From Allantophomopsis cytisporea (taxonomy: Eukaryota; Ascomycota; Leotiomycetes; Phacidiales; Phacidiaceae), in NCBI GenBank assembly GCA_024752435.1, contig CP103036.1:124001-188000 (forward strand): a DNA stretch of 64,000 bases, given 5' to 3'. Position 1 is the first letter of the stretch. The number at the start of each line of letters is the position of its first letter. The position numbers were made by a program, and so were the translations under genes. A model generated the notes under the pieces. The model had not been told where the DNA came from. It saw only the letters and a list, made by a program, of their open reading frames with translations, and did not search any database. Of this stretch, positions 11,659-23,013 are shown one piece after another.

Positions 11659-12779
11659 TCAAATTTTTGTGATAACGACCGATCGTGTCTCTACACTGTG
11701 TCGCGAAGGCGCAGTACAACTCTTTCTTATGTTGTCGAAGGATACGTGAGGGCAGACTAGTAACAATTAGCTACCTGTCATACATAATGACAACTCACTT
11801 TGCAGTACTCACATCGAGCGTGGTTTTCGCCAGCTAAGGTATCATACATGACAAAGCAGAATAGCTCTGAGGAACGTTGGTGTTCTAGCCAAAACCTTGA
11901 GAAAATGTCAGCGGCGAAGTTTATATCTGATGGCTTAGATTTCGAAAGATAAGGATTAACTCGCTAGCTCACCATTTGTGTTTGGGATTGTAAGCAAGGT
12001 AGTAAATCTCGCCAACACGGTCTGGAAGAAGCCTATCGGCAGCAATAAGATCTTCTGCGGATACAGATCGACTATCACATAGTGCAAGAGGTCTGTCCTC
12101 CACGACAGGTAGCAGACTCCTCCAAGTGCTAGGTGACATATTAATTTCTGATACCGAGTTACAGATCTCAAAAGTAGCTCAAAGGGATAATCCACGTACT
12201 TAATTATTCTGATACGATATCCTGGCTGTAAGTAACGTTCCTTTGTCTCGTAGTTCAAATTCCTATTGATGATCACAGGCCCAGAACTGTAAGTGACGTC
12301 TGTGTAGAGTTAGCAAAAAGCAAGAGATCCACAAAGAGCGGGGACATTTGACCATTATGTGCGCCTCGCGCCGGTCCTTCCACTAACAACGGATCGTTAA
12401 CGTCGATTTGGTTCCTATCAAACTCTGTGTTCTTTCGCCTTTTCAGCTCGTAACATTGTACGAATTCTGCATCCAACTCTTCCTTCAACAGTCTTTCGGT
12501 CTCTTGCTTGTAATCCTCGACATCGCCTGAAGTATTAAATTCTAGGATACTGCTTTCATGGTTGAGCACTTCAAAACCAGACACATCAATGATCGGCTTC
12601 TCTGCACAGTCTCGTATATCCGTGATATGAATATTTCGGTGCAACTCATGCTCCAAATTATGTTGCTTCGCGCCGGGAGCTAGTGGTGCATTTGGAGAGT
12701 AGAGCTGGTAGTAAGGTTTCTCCGACTTGTACAGTGGTAGATCTTTGAGGTATTCGATGTCTGCTATGATGTTCGGCAT
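11659..12779 (-). CDS. CmcJ/CTB9/AsaB-like hydroxylase-desaturase family protein
   Basis: Five exons (12779-12353, 12299-12200, 12128-11973, 11895-11813, 11756-11659) close exactly in frame to 287 aa, the usual size for the family. Recognisable blocks in order are YLKDLPLYKSEKPY near the N-terminus, a GAHNDVTYSSGP block (family form AHVD-type, the presumed iron-binding segment), LQPGYRIRIIKNTWR, ValGluAsp-RPLALCD, GEIYYLAYNPKHKW, ELFCFVMYD and ARFCPHVSFDN. Homologues with 7-alpha-cephem-methoxylase-like or GA4-desaturase labels act in fungal secondary metabolism and resemble 2-oxoglutarate/Fe(II) enzymes. Here the first motif reads AHND rather than the commoner AHVD. The first intron has an atypical GTCAAA donor. 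The substrate is unknown. Confidence 0.8.
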
Positions 12780-13024
12780 CTTGATTATAAGTGGAGTTGT
12801 GAGCAATTGTCGGAGGTGGTTTAGGCGTGTAGTAGTTATAGATACTCAAATCACATCTCAGCATCAGGATAGTCGGAAATTATGCCATAAAGAATTATGT
12901 GCACTAACTTTTTATATTATTAGTCGTTACAATGGCATTGGCGAACACATAGCTGCGAATTGCCCACTCACCTTTTGCTTAAGACCCGTCCATTTCATCT
13001 ACTAAGCTTCAAGGAACATGCAGT

Positions 13025-14096
13025 CTAGAACTCAATTTCCCGGGCTAGTGGAGCACTGTTCACCTTCTCAAAGTATCTGGATGTGCTTCGGAATTCATGT
13101 ACCCGTAAGTATCGGCAACTCACGAGAGGCTGTGGAGATTGTGGTGCGACTGCGGTCGCTTACGTATGTAGATAAGCAGCCTTCGAGTGAATGGAGGAGC
13201 TTCATGGTTATACCATTTTTCACTTGATTGTTTTGTGTGTTGCTCACCCGGTGGCAAACTTTTCATGTCGTGGTACCTTATCCGTAAGTATGCTCAGATC
13301 ATAGAGTTGTCACTACCTCAAATACTCACTAGAAATGTACGATCTGGCTCAAACTTCTTTTCGATACTTGTGGAGATATAGTCACAGTCAACCTAGAAGG
13401 GTATTGCAGTAGCAAATGGATAATTAGTGTGTGTATGTTGGTTAGTCGTTCAAATTCTTTGATACTGAACTGCTTGCTTGAACATCTATTTGATATTGAT
13501 ATCTATCTGACCAAAATCACGAAGCTTCACCTCCCGGGTTTTCTGATTTCTTGAGATGCCACTTCCAATTTGTATCCCGAGCTTTTTCCAGAACGATCCG
13601 AAAATAACCCATATGCTCGACGTTTTCAGTCTTGTCACCATTGCTCATCAATTCGTAATAATATATCTATCATCTACGAAGTCAAGACACGGCATTCTCC
13701 CCCAGTACTGCAAGATCGTTCCTCTAGGAACAGTTCTCAGTATGTAAAAGAAGTTTCTCTACCCCTTACCACTTCCACGTTACTCCATTCCGATTGGCAT
13801 GCTCTTGCTAAGTTTACCTATCCCACTTCTATGAGTTTAACACAAATTACAACACACTCATATAACGCATGAGGTAGACATGATAAGTACAGACAGCCAT
13901 AGATTCCAATGGAGACTGCTTGGATCAGATAGGATGGTCGACTGACGGCTGTTGCTCCTAAGGCAAACCTACACACAAAGATCGTAAGAGATTGAAGAGA
14001 TCTGCAGTACCTATATTCCAACATTTCACAGCAGGTAACCCAGACATGCTTTTTATAGACCTCAAAATTCAGACACGGCAGAATTCCATGCTGCAC
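13025..14096 (-). CDS. Unresolved multi-exon gene, 3' part only
   Basis: A chain of short open exons can be spliced in phase on the minus strand, ending with a stop at 13025-13027 after APLAREIEF. Coherent segments include FALGATAVSRPSYLIQ, ILQYWGRMP joined to NGDKTENVEHMGYFRIV, DCDYISTSIEKKFEPDRTFL and VPRHEKFATG. Introns are about 42-55 nt apart from one of about 137 nt. The 5' end is not resolved and the start given is only a lower bound. I do not recognise the family. It lies 245 bp upstream of the oxygenase-family gene on the same strand. It could equally be a decaying gene. Confidence 0.35.
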
Positions 14097-14570
14097 ATTC
14101 TTAGTTTATAGAGTGATTTTAGGAAAGCTAGTATCTCTCGCAAGATCTCAATCGCATCACGAAAATGACGATCATAGCCTCCAGAGAGCTAAAAGATTTT
14201 GGGAGCCTTCTAATATGCTTTAATAGTGACTCCGATCTATGATGACGATTATGCAGGAAAGCTATAAGCCATGGAGATGATTGATCGAGCTGAGAGTGGA
14301 CCGAGCGGCTGTAGCACATACTCTACACAGACTCTAAAAGGGTTTCTAAGATCCTCGAGCCCTTATAATAGATGTTACAAGAACTGCAAAAATCAGGCCA
14401 AAGGTGAGATTACGTGCTCAATGAAATCCTCTGGAAGAGAATTGCGAAGTCACATGTCCATACCGCCTCATTACTTGAGTAGCCCAAAATCTTCCCCCTC
14501 CGACGCCCTCGATGGCGAGAGTTAGGACATTGAGTAGTAATCCGAGAGTTGAACAAACGCTGAGACTTAC

Positions 14571-14885
14571 TTGACCAAATTCTTGGACGCTTTATAACTG
14601 GCTAGTACCATGAGGTCTCGAAGAAGGGTGACGGTGGCCACATTAACCTCAACGAATGCCCAATCAGTCTTATTCCCACAGACTTGGCTTGAATCATACC
14701 GAAGCTGAATCGAATGATTTCCTCGCCTTCATGGGGTAGAAGAGCCTAGGGGTCGACTTGCTGGTCCTGATTTCTTCCCAAGCATGTTGCAGTAGCTCGA
14801 TAAATCCCCATGGACAAAAGCCTCTTGAAAATTTAGACGCCCGTGGATCTCGAGTGCTACGAAACAAACGGCTGTTGCTGCGCAA
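14571..14885 (-). other. Exon-like coding fragments upstream of the unresolved gene
   Basis: Two segments read like protein: FIELLQHAWEEIRTSKSTPRLF within 14694-14885, and DWAFVEVNVATVTLLRDLM within about 14571-14688, the latter followed by a consensus GTAAGT donor. They may be 5' exons of the gene ending at 13025, but no continuous phase-consistent path between the two parts was found. Confidence 0.3.
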
Positions 14886-16692
14886 TACAAGTACTTATAT
14901 ACGCTATGTTTTAAGCGTGAACTGCATTTATTACTTCCGAATCTACTTGTTGGCCTTTATTTCTACCACCGGTCAAAGATTGAGGAAATGAGAAGCGTCA
15001 TGATATACGATTGAGTCCGGGTTTATATGGACATTTAGATGCAAGGCACAACCCATTAAAGAATGACGACGCATTTTTCGAAGGCAGTTGATACAAAGAG
15101 ACAGATGAAGAGGACAAGCGATGGGAAAAGGTTGTTACTCTATATAAAAAATTGAATGACAGAATAACCAAAGCATGAGGGGTGCCTAATTATCTACCCG
15201 CAAAGAAGATGACACGCTGATCAAGAACTTCAAGGTTATATATTTGATCATGAATCACCTGCGGCACTATACAGTCAGCAGCTAAATAATACCGCCTGGG
15301 TCCCTATTCCAGCAACAGCGATTTCTATGAGTGCTGAATAGATCAACCCATTTCTTGTGTGGAATGTATGTATCTATTTAGACTGGAGATGCGATAGTGA
15401 GCAAGGATGTATTTCTACTGCTCATTTTGAAAGGACTTCCTTAACTGTACTCCCAATAGATCTTTGTGTCATATAGACCTAAGTGAGAGAACACAGGTAG
15501 TAGAAAGGACTCAGAGTCATTAATAAAAAGTGTTCATATCATTAAGGATATCGAGTGTAGTAAAGGGGCCAACGATGTCATGACCTAGGCTACTATATCG
15601 GGTTCACAAAAGTTTGAGTCAATAATAAAATGACATTGTATCTTATATTTGCAGGATTTTAGCAAACCTGGCTCGAAAAGATTACTTACACCATATATAG
15701 AACTGAACCTTCCACAAGAACCCGAGAAATAATCTCTTACAAAAACCTCTACAGTTTCCCTTATCCCTTAGTTACGGAGAACTGCAGACTTCAACTCGCC
15801 TGGATATAACAAATGTTAAACACAGAGAGCTATGCGCAAATGCTTAACATGTAAACGATATGGGGGTTTTTAGTAGCTAGTAAGTCTCACCTTCAAGCCT
15901 AGTATCAACACAATCAGTCCCTGAAACTTCAAAAACTCCGTCATAATATTCCTCTCCAACTATGATACTGTCAAAGCTCCTTGCTCTCAACATCTCAATT
16001 TCTCATCCTCTTCCCGTTTCCATCACCTCTCCCTCACCCAGCCCTGTGCTTTCTCATTGCGCGTCTATAAGCGCATGTATTAAAGGACCGTGTAAGCTTA
16101 GGAGCGTCTATTTCACAACGCTTCTGGTGATGAAAATGTCCGTGCAGTAACGGCCGTGCTTGAAATGGTGCACGTCCAGTCCGTGTGCGGCGTTCGCTCA
16201 TGAATGATGATTAAGGTACACATAGCAAAGGTGGGGAAGCTATCTTTGGCCGGCAATGTGATGTCATGTGTTGAGTCAAGGGAAAGTCACTTATAAAGGA
16301 TTATTATATCTTGTCTTTTGACTTGTAAGAGATGTAAGATCAAAATAGTTACGACTACAGCTCACGAGCGCACACGAGGTTTCGATGATTTATAAGTTGA
16401 AGTACTAAGTATCAGTGGTTATAATCATTATCGCATGGTGCAATATGATCTCCAGTGTTTTGGCTTCAGCGGTAAACTGGCGTGATCTTACACGCATCAG
16501 CAGTCTCCACACTACATATACGTGATTTTGTACAAGATGTGTGCAATTCGCAGCCGAATGGATAAGGCGCAATATTCAAGGATGCTGCCGCCATTTACTG
16601 ATAAGAGAGCTATGTGATATAAAGAGCTTCATATCTTTTTGAGGGCTGCTTTTCCCCCCCAAGAGTCTGTGGATTAGATCAAAAATATCAAA
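14886..16692. other. Gene-poor AT-rich stretch
   Basis: About 1.8 kb with many stops in all frames. A 62-codon ORF at 15962-16150 is Ser/Pro-rich without a domain or splice context and is not called. The 3' end holds the promoter of the monooxygenase gene, including a GATATAAAG TATA-like element about 75 bp before its ATG. Confidence 0.45.
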
Positions 16693-17811
16693 ATGCCGAC
16701 CGAATTCATTAGTTTGACATCCCCCAACGCTTCCACCGAGCTCAATCCGATCCCGGGTGCGCCCATTGATCCGGAGTATCTCGTTCGCTACGCTCGATCG
16801 CTGGATGAGTATGGCTACAACTACACGCTCGTGCCTTATGATTCATCCTGGTTCGACCCCTTCACGATCGGCGCAACCATTGCAGCCGCGACGAAGAACA
16901 TCAAGGTCATCATTGCCCTCCGACCAAACACAATCTACCCAACCGTCGCGGCGAAGGCTCTGGCAACCCTCGACCAGCTCAGTTCGGGCCGAGCAGTTGT
17001 ACATTTCATCGCTGGTGGCAGCGATGCCGAACAGGCAAAGGAGGGCGACTTCCTCACTAAAGACCAGCGATATGATCGCCTCGAGGAGTACATCCGCATT
17101 CTCCGCCGCGCATGGCAATCACCCGAGCCCTTCGACTGGGACGGCGAGTACTACAAGTTCAAGCAGTTCAGCAATATCGTCCGCCCCATCAATGGCACCG
17201 GTATCCCCGTGTCCGTGGGCGGATCGTCAGACCAGGCATACCGCATTGGAGGATCGCTGGCCGACATTTTTGGCCTCTGGGGAGAGCCACTGAAGGAAAC
17301 TAAGGAGCAAATCGACCGCATCTACGCTGAGGCCGACCGTGCGGGCCGTGCCGTCACTGACCGTCCTCGAATCTGGGTGACGTTCCGTCCAATCATCGCC
17401 GAGACGGACGAGCTTGCATGGGCAAAGGCGCATCGCACGTTGGATACGCTGAATGCGAACAAAGGGAAGAAGGGACCGTTCACTCAAGGCCAGAACCCTA
17501 ATGCGCCGCCGCCACCGCAGAACGTCGGCTCCCAGCGCCTGCTCGATATTGCTGCTCGTGGTGAGGTCCAGGATCGCGCTTTGTGGTATCCTACTGTTAC
17601 TGCTACCAATGCGCGTGGTGCGTCAACTGCTTTGGTTGGATCGCCACAAACTATTACGGACTCCATTCTCGACTATGTTGATCTTGGTGCTGAACTCATC
17701 TCTATTCGTGGCTACGACAACCTTAACGATGCCATTGACTATGGACGCTATGTGCTGCCGAAGGTGCGAGAGGCATTGCGGGAACGAGAAAGTCGCTCCA
17801 CTGCCGCATAA
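16693..17811 (+). CDS. Luciferase-like (LLM) flavin monooxygenase, SsuD-type
   Basis: A single uninterrupted 372-codon frame. It matches the alkanesulfonate monooxygenase branch of the bacterial luciferase-like family: an early FDPFTIGATIAAATKNIKV block, then LDQLSSGRAVVHFIAGGSDAEQ, RYDRLEEYIRILRRAW with GEYYKF, and VSVGGSSDQAYRIGG, which forms part of the flavin phosphate site. Family members use FMNH2 supplied by a reductase and O2 to cleave C-S bonds of sulfonates. The gene is visibly more GC-rich than its AT-rich surroundings and has no intron, unlike almost all neighbours, which fits acquisition from bacteria. No flavin reductase gene lies nearby. The sulfonate substrate is inferred from family only. 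Confidence 0.88.
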   Translation: MPTEFISLTSPNASTELNPIPGAPIDPEYLVRYARSLDEYGYNYTLVPYDSSWFDPFTIGATIAAATKNIKVIIALRPNTIYPTVAAKALATLDQLSSGRAVVHFIAGGSDAEQAKEGDFLTKDQRYDRLEEYIRILRRAWQSPEPFDWDGEYYKFKQFSNIVRPINGTGIPVSVGGSSDQAYRIGGSLADIFGLWGEPLKETKEQIDRIYAEADRAGRAVTDRPRIWVTFRPIIAETDELAWAKAHRTLDTLNANKGKKGPFTQGQNPNAPPPPQNVGSQRLLDIAARGEVQDRALWYPTVTATNARGASTALVGSPQTITDSILDYVDLGAELISIRGYDNLNDAIDYGRYVLPKVREALRERESRSTAA

Positions 17812-18090
17812 TAGGCGTGCTATATGTTAAAATTTGTTGATTGGTGTTGAGTCTCAATTGTAGTAAAGCATTGTGTAGCATAGTTGAATGAACTCAAGAT
17901 GATGAAGGTTCTGTTCTTAAACATCGTATGTTAGTGATGCGCTAGTGAATGTGGGGAAGAAATGCTAAACGACGAGATAACGCGCATCGTTAGAACTCTA
18001 CAATTAAGGTACTTGCGACTCAATGATACCTCGTGATAGTTCTGAGACCGGTACTCTATTCGAGGTCTCAATATTGGCCAAGTTTTGAAT

Positions 18091-18127
<37 letters not shown>

Positions 18128-19104
18128 CCATGATGCGTCTCTTGAAGCCGCTGGGTATCTCCAAGTAAACAAGGCGTTCTGAGCCTGGTCAACTCTGGTT
18201 ATCCGTCGAACAACCACAAATCGCACTCTCGAAGTGCACTCGTAATCAGCTAGGACATATATGGCGTGAGGTCTCTTCACAATCGCCACGGAATCTTTAA
18301 CTTGGAGGTTGTACCTCTGATGCAATCGCTGAAATCTCATTCACAGATGTCTCCTAAGATATTGATAAGGTGTCGATACTGACCACGGTATTATGCTGAC
18401 GATGTTGCTTTTGTCGATTTTCTTCGTCGAGCTGAGATCTAATTGAGTAATTTCTCTTATACCAACTCTATCTTGACTGGTTCATACAGTACGGATTAAA
18501 CCAGAAACCTATGTTATACAACAAGAAACTCGGGTTCTACAAGTTGAGCTACATACGAATAGAGTGGTCCCAGATTAACCTTAATTTTAGGAGCGTGCTA
18601 AGCTTAATCATCAAAAATGCAGTATCAATTCGTTGGAGAGTAGAGGATCAGAAGGCCTGAAATTCTCTTGATTTCACGATCTTTCAACATTGTGGTGGGA
18701 CGTTGTAATTGCACGTTGAACTTCTAATTCTGATCCGGACGAAGGTCTGGGAAGAGCTTTTCTTTTATAAACAATTGGCTAGTAAGTCAGTTATCTTTCC
18801 TCAGCCTCGTTTTCATCTGCGCGTACCGCTGACCACACCTGGCAACATACCCGGTTTTATTCCTGCTTACAATGCCCTATTGAATCCCAGCAGGAGGAGC
18901 ATAGCCTCATACTTTAATCAATATTGTTACACGACAGCATAGAAATCCTACGTAGCAAAGTCCATTTAGACTAATCCTCTTCAACTTCTACTCATACTTC
19001 ATGCCAACAACTGTGGATAACCCCATTGCCACCTTTCTTGTAATATCTTGACTGTGTTTTGTTTTTCGTACTATCTTGAGCGGTAACCGTTGTCAAACTT
19101 CATA
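17812..19104. other. Intergenic region with an AT microsatellite
   Basis: About 1.3 kb of AT-rich DNA between the monooxygenase and the second NLR. Apart from the dinucleotide repeat at 18095-18124 no gene-like frame, RNA gene or mobile-element remnant was recognised. The right end includes the presumed promoter of the NLR gene. Confidence 0.5.
18095..18124. repeat. (AT)15 microsatellite
   Basis: A perfect alternating AT run of about 30 bp. It would probably be length-variable between strains. Confidence 0.95.
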
Positions 19105-22100
19105 ATGTCAAAGGCACACAGCCTTCCTCTGAAACCCGAGGAGTATTCGATCGGTTGGATATGTGCTTTACCCGACAGCGAATTACCCGCAGCTATAGCG
19201 ATGCTGGATGAAAGACATCCAGATTTTCCAGTCTTTGAAAACGATCCCAACATTTATATTGGCGGCAGAGTCGGTGCGCATAATATTGTCATCACCTGTC
19301 TTCCTTCTGGCAGGACTGGCACCAACTCAGCTGCTGTCGTCGTCACGCGAATGCAAAATCGATTCAGATCCATAAAGACTGGATTGTTTGTTGGGGTTGG
19401 CGGTGGGGTACCCAGTGCAGGAATTCGACTTGGAGATGTAGTTGTAAGCATGGCAGGTCATGGCAAGCACAGTGGCGTTGTTCAATTCGACTTTGGCAGA
19501 AGGTATCAAGATGGGACATTTGAACGTGTTGGAGCTCTTGCAGGTCCACCAGAAACCATTCTGAGTGCTGTAGGACGGCTAAAAGCCCAGCATGTCATGC
19601 ATGGAAATATCATTTCGGAAAATATCACGGTTATCGGGGAAAGGTACCCATCAATGGCTCAGTCTTTCTCATACCAGGGAAAATCAAACGACAGACTCTT
19701 TCCATCAAGCGTCATACACAAAGGCGGCGAAGATTGCAAAGCTTGCTCAGACATGATTGAAAATGACAGAAATGACACATCACCCCGGGTTCATTACGGC
19801 GGTATAGCTTCATCGAACTCTTTGTTAAGAAATGCTGAAGATCGTGACGAGATAGCAAAGGAGGAGGGAATTCTTTGTTTCGAGATGGAGGCTGCAGGAG
19901 TTATGAACACATTCCCTTGTTTGATCATTCGTGGTATTTGTGATTATGCCGATTCACATAAGAACAAAATGTGGCAGCCATACGCGGCAGCTACCGCAGC
20001 TGCTTACACGAAAGAGCTCCTTTGCAAGATCGAGTTTCAAGGCAGCAACCCTATAGTATCATCTATCGAGCCAAGTGAGCATACTATTCTCTATTGGAAC
20101 GTCTTCTCAGTTCTAAGATATATGTTGCATGAGCGAGAACTGAGCCTAACTGACGAAGACCTGCTAGATGTTCCAAGATCATACGACAACATTCCATACT
20201 CCAACCTAGTAAACTCTTTCATCGGTCGTGACGCGGTCCTAAAAAGACTTGAAGATCAGTTTACTACCCACATAGACACAACATCACGTCCGGAAGTAGT
20301 TGTCTTACAGGCTTTAGGCGGACAAGGTAAAACACAAGTCGCTCTAGAGTTAAGTCGTCGACTACAATCTAGATTTGCTGGCAGATTCTGGATTAACTCT
20401 GCTTCTAAAGCTTCTGCGGACAAATATTTCAATCTGCTCAGCAGAGAGCTTGACGATACAATGCGACCAAGTGCTGAGTCCGCTACTAGCTTCGTAATAC
20501 ATACGCTGCAAAGCTGGAAAGACCCTTGGCTACTTGTCTTTGATAACTACGACAATCCTAGTGTTGCTTCTGGTTTCAATCTCAAGGATTATTTCCCAAC
20601 TAGTAAGCCTCCATTCCGTGGATAGAAATAAACGGTACTGATGATGAAGGTGGACGAGGAATGATACTCGTTACAAGTCGACATGAAGGCACAAAAAGAA
20701 TTGCAGATACTTTTATTAAGCTCGAGTCGATGAATGACGAAGAGGGAGTCAAACTTCTATTACGGGAGAACAGTACTGAGCTTCAATCAAAAGATCAAGA
20801 ACTTGCATCTAGTATCGTCAAACGTCTTGGTGGACTCGCACTTGCAATTGATCAGGCAGCAGCCTACATCGATCACTACAAACTGGACCTTTCGAAGTTT
20901 TTTGATGAATACATGAATAAACGAAAGGATATACTTGCATATACACCAAGGTACTTGTGGCCATATCAACCCGGGGTCGAGCGAGAACAAGGAGAAGCTA
21001 GTATTAGTGCATTCACAACATGGGAGTTATCCTTTGATGCAATGTGCTCTGATGATAAGCAAAGAAAGGAGAGTATCAATAGATTCCTGACCATATGTGG
21101 CTTTCTCTCTCCATCAGCTATCAGTGAACGTGTCTTCGCTCATTACGACTGGGAATCTGCAGATGGAGATGACTCTGGCTGGTTCCGTTTGTTTTTGTCT
21201 TCAAGCAGCGATAAGTCGTCGTATGAAGACTTCTCCAAACCCGGGAACGATGATTCACCCAACAAAATATCCATTGGGGAGAAAGGTGATGATTATTCGG
21301 ATCCAGGAAGTCTAGGTTACAAGAGTGGTGATTCAGTCAATCTGGCATCTGTTAGAGAGGAGGGCAGTTCTGATTCGAATCAAGGAAGGTCAGGAAATGA
21401 GAGTGATAATTCTTTTGATGAGGCCCTCCCTGTAGAGGGTGATGATTTGTCCATCAACGGGTCCTCGATCAAAGAGAATAAAGTAAACGAGCGCCATGAT
21501 ACTTCTACCAGTGAAAGTTCAACAAAGCTGTCTTCTATGCAGAAGCTTTCATGGGATTCTACTGCCTACTGGGACGTTATAAAGTACCTCGAAGATCTCT
21601 CATTGATACAACACGCGACACCAAGGATTGCTGATCACATGTCTGTTATTTCCATACATCCCATAATACACGACTGGCTCCAACTGAGAATCACGAAGAA
21701 GAGTCGGCCGCCAGTTATCCGTGAGGTATCAGAAATGCTCGTGGATTCTATCAGCTACACTGAGGAACATGCAGAAACCGACCATGTGTTCAAATATGAA
21801 CTATTAACACATGTCGATACTTGCGTGTTCACCGACGACCAATCTTCGGATGGAATCTTTAACATTGACTATGGAACTTTATCAGCTACTGGAGCTACCT
21901 TCGCAGAGTTTTATAGAAAGCTAGGCCAATGGAATCGTTCGGCTAAGCTTTGGCGACGAGTGTTACATATATTGCAACTCACAGCGGGAAGAGAGAATCC
22001 AGAGACGCTTGGTAGTATGAGTAATCTAGCACGAGTACTAGCCTGGCAAGGGAGATATAACGAGGCAGAGACAATGCATCGCGAGGCACTAGAGCTATAC

Positions 22101-23013
22101 ACGAAGGTTCTTGGGAGAGAGCACCCAGACACGCTTACTAGTATGAATAATCTAGCACTCGTGCTAGACAGGCAAGGGATATATAACAAGGCAGAGACAA
22201 TGCATCGCGAGGCACTAGAGCTATACACGAAGGTTCTTGGGAGAGAGCACCCAGACACGCTTGGTAGTATGAATAATCTAGCACAAGTACTAGCCAGCCA
22301 AGGGAGATATAACGAGGCAGAGACAATGCATCGGGAGGTACTAGAGCTAAAGACAAAGGTTCTTGGGAGAGAGCACCCAGACACGCTTGGTAGTATGAAT
22401 AATCTAGCACAAGTACTAGCCAGCCAAGGGAGATATAACGAGGCAGAGACAATGCATCGCGAGGAACTAGAGCTATCCACGAAGGCTCTTGGGAGAGAGC
22501 ACCCAGACACGCTTACTAGTATGTATAATCTAGCACTCGTACTAGCCAGCCAAGGGAGATATAACGAGGCAGAGACAATGCATCGCGAGGTACTAGAGCT
22601 ATCCACGGAGGTTCTTGGGAGAGAGCACCACCACACGCTGATAACCAAGTGGAATTTGGCCAAGACACTTGAGAATTTGGGAAAACACGAAGAGTCTCTA
22701 ATCCTTTTCCGTCAAGCTTTGGAAGGATTGGAGAAATCGTTGGGGCATATGCATCCTGATACTATAGAGTGTCAACGACAGTACAGCAACGCTCTCCAAG
22801 TCAACGAAGCTAGACAACACCAGGAATCAAAAGTAGATCACGTTTCATCTGAAGTAAGTTATGCTGTCCTCTAAGTCATAATCAGTACTTACATTCCTCG
22901 AGATTCCAGATTCACCTCCTATTCCGCCCATCAAACCAAATCATCTTCGCTCCCAGGCTCAACGACCACTTGTGCCTCCTAAGCCTTCTAAGCTAAGGAA
23001 AAGTGCTTCTTAA
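19105..23013 (+). CDS. NLR-type STAND protein: PNP_UDP, NB-ARC, TPR repeats
   Basis: Three exons (19105-20602, 20650-22853, 22903-23013; introns 47 and 49 nt) give 1270 aa. Residues 10-310 form a nucleoside-phosphorylase-like domain (EEYSIGWICALPDSE, GVGGGVPSAGIRLGDVVVS, CFEMEAAGVMN, GICDYADSHKN). NB-ARC has P-loop GGQGKT (about 405-410), Walker B LLVFD (about 476-480), LVTSR and GLALAIDQAAAYI. Between the winged-helix region and the TPRs lies a long acidic Ser/Asp/Gly-rich insertion (genomic about 21190-21540). Five nearly identical 42-aa TPR units and divergent ones follow. The last exon adds a Pro-rich tail (PPIPPIKP, PLVPPKPSK). The ATG at 19105 precedes the conserved block. This is a standard fungal NLR architecture, presumed to serve non-self or damage sensing. 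Confidence 0.93.
22023..22652 (+). repeat. Five tandem 126-bp TPR-coding repeats
   Basis: Five consecutive 126-bp units starting with AATCTAGCAC-type sequence encode 42-aa TPR modules with the consensus NLAxVLAxQGRYNEAETMHRE. Even synonymous positions are nearly identical between units. Differences cluster at a few codons, for example after MHRE and at the residue following the first helix. This points to recent amplification or gene conversion. Confidence 0.93.

Noticed and set aside
20603..20649. Stop codon splitting the second NLR into two genes
   Set aside because: A 47-nt intron joins Walker B to the LVTSR block in phase; the two ORFs are one gene.
21911..22663. 250-codon antisense ORF with repeated SLPRTFV units
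   Set aside because: It is the complement of the TPR repeat array; the repetition comes from the sense gene, with no start context or domain.
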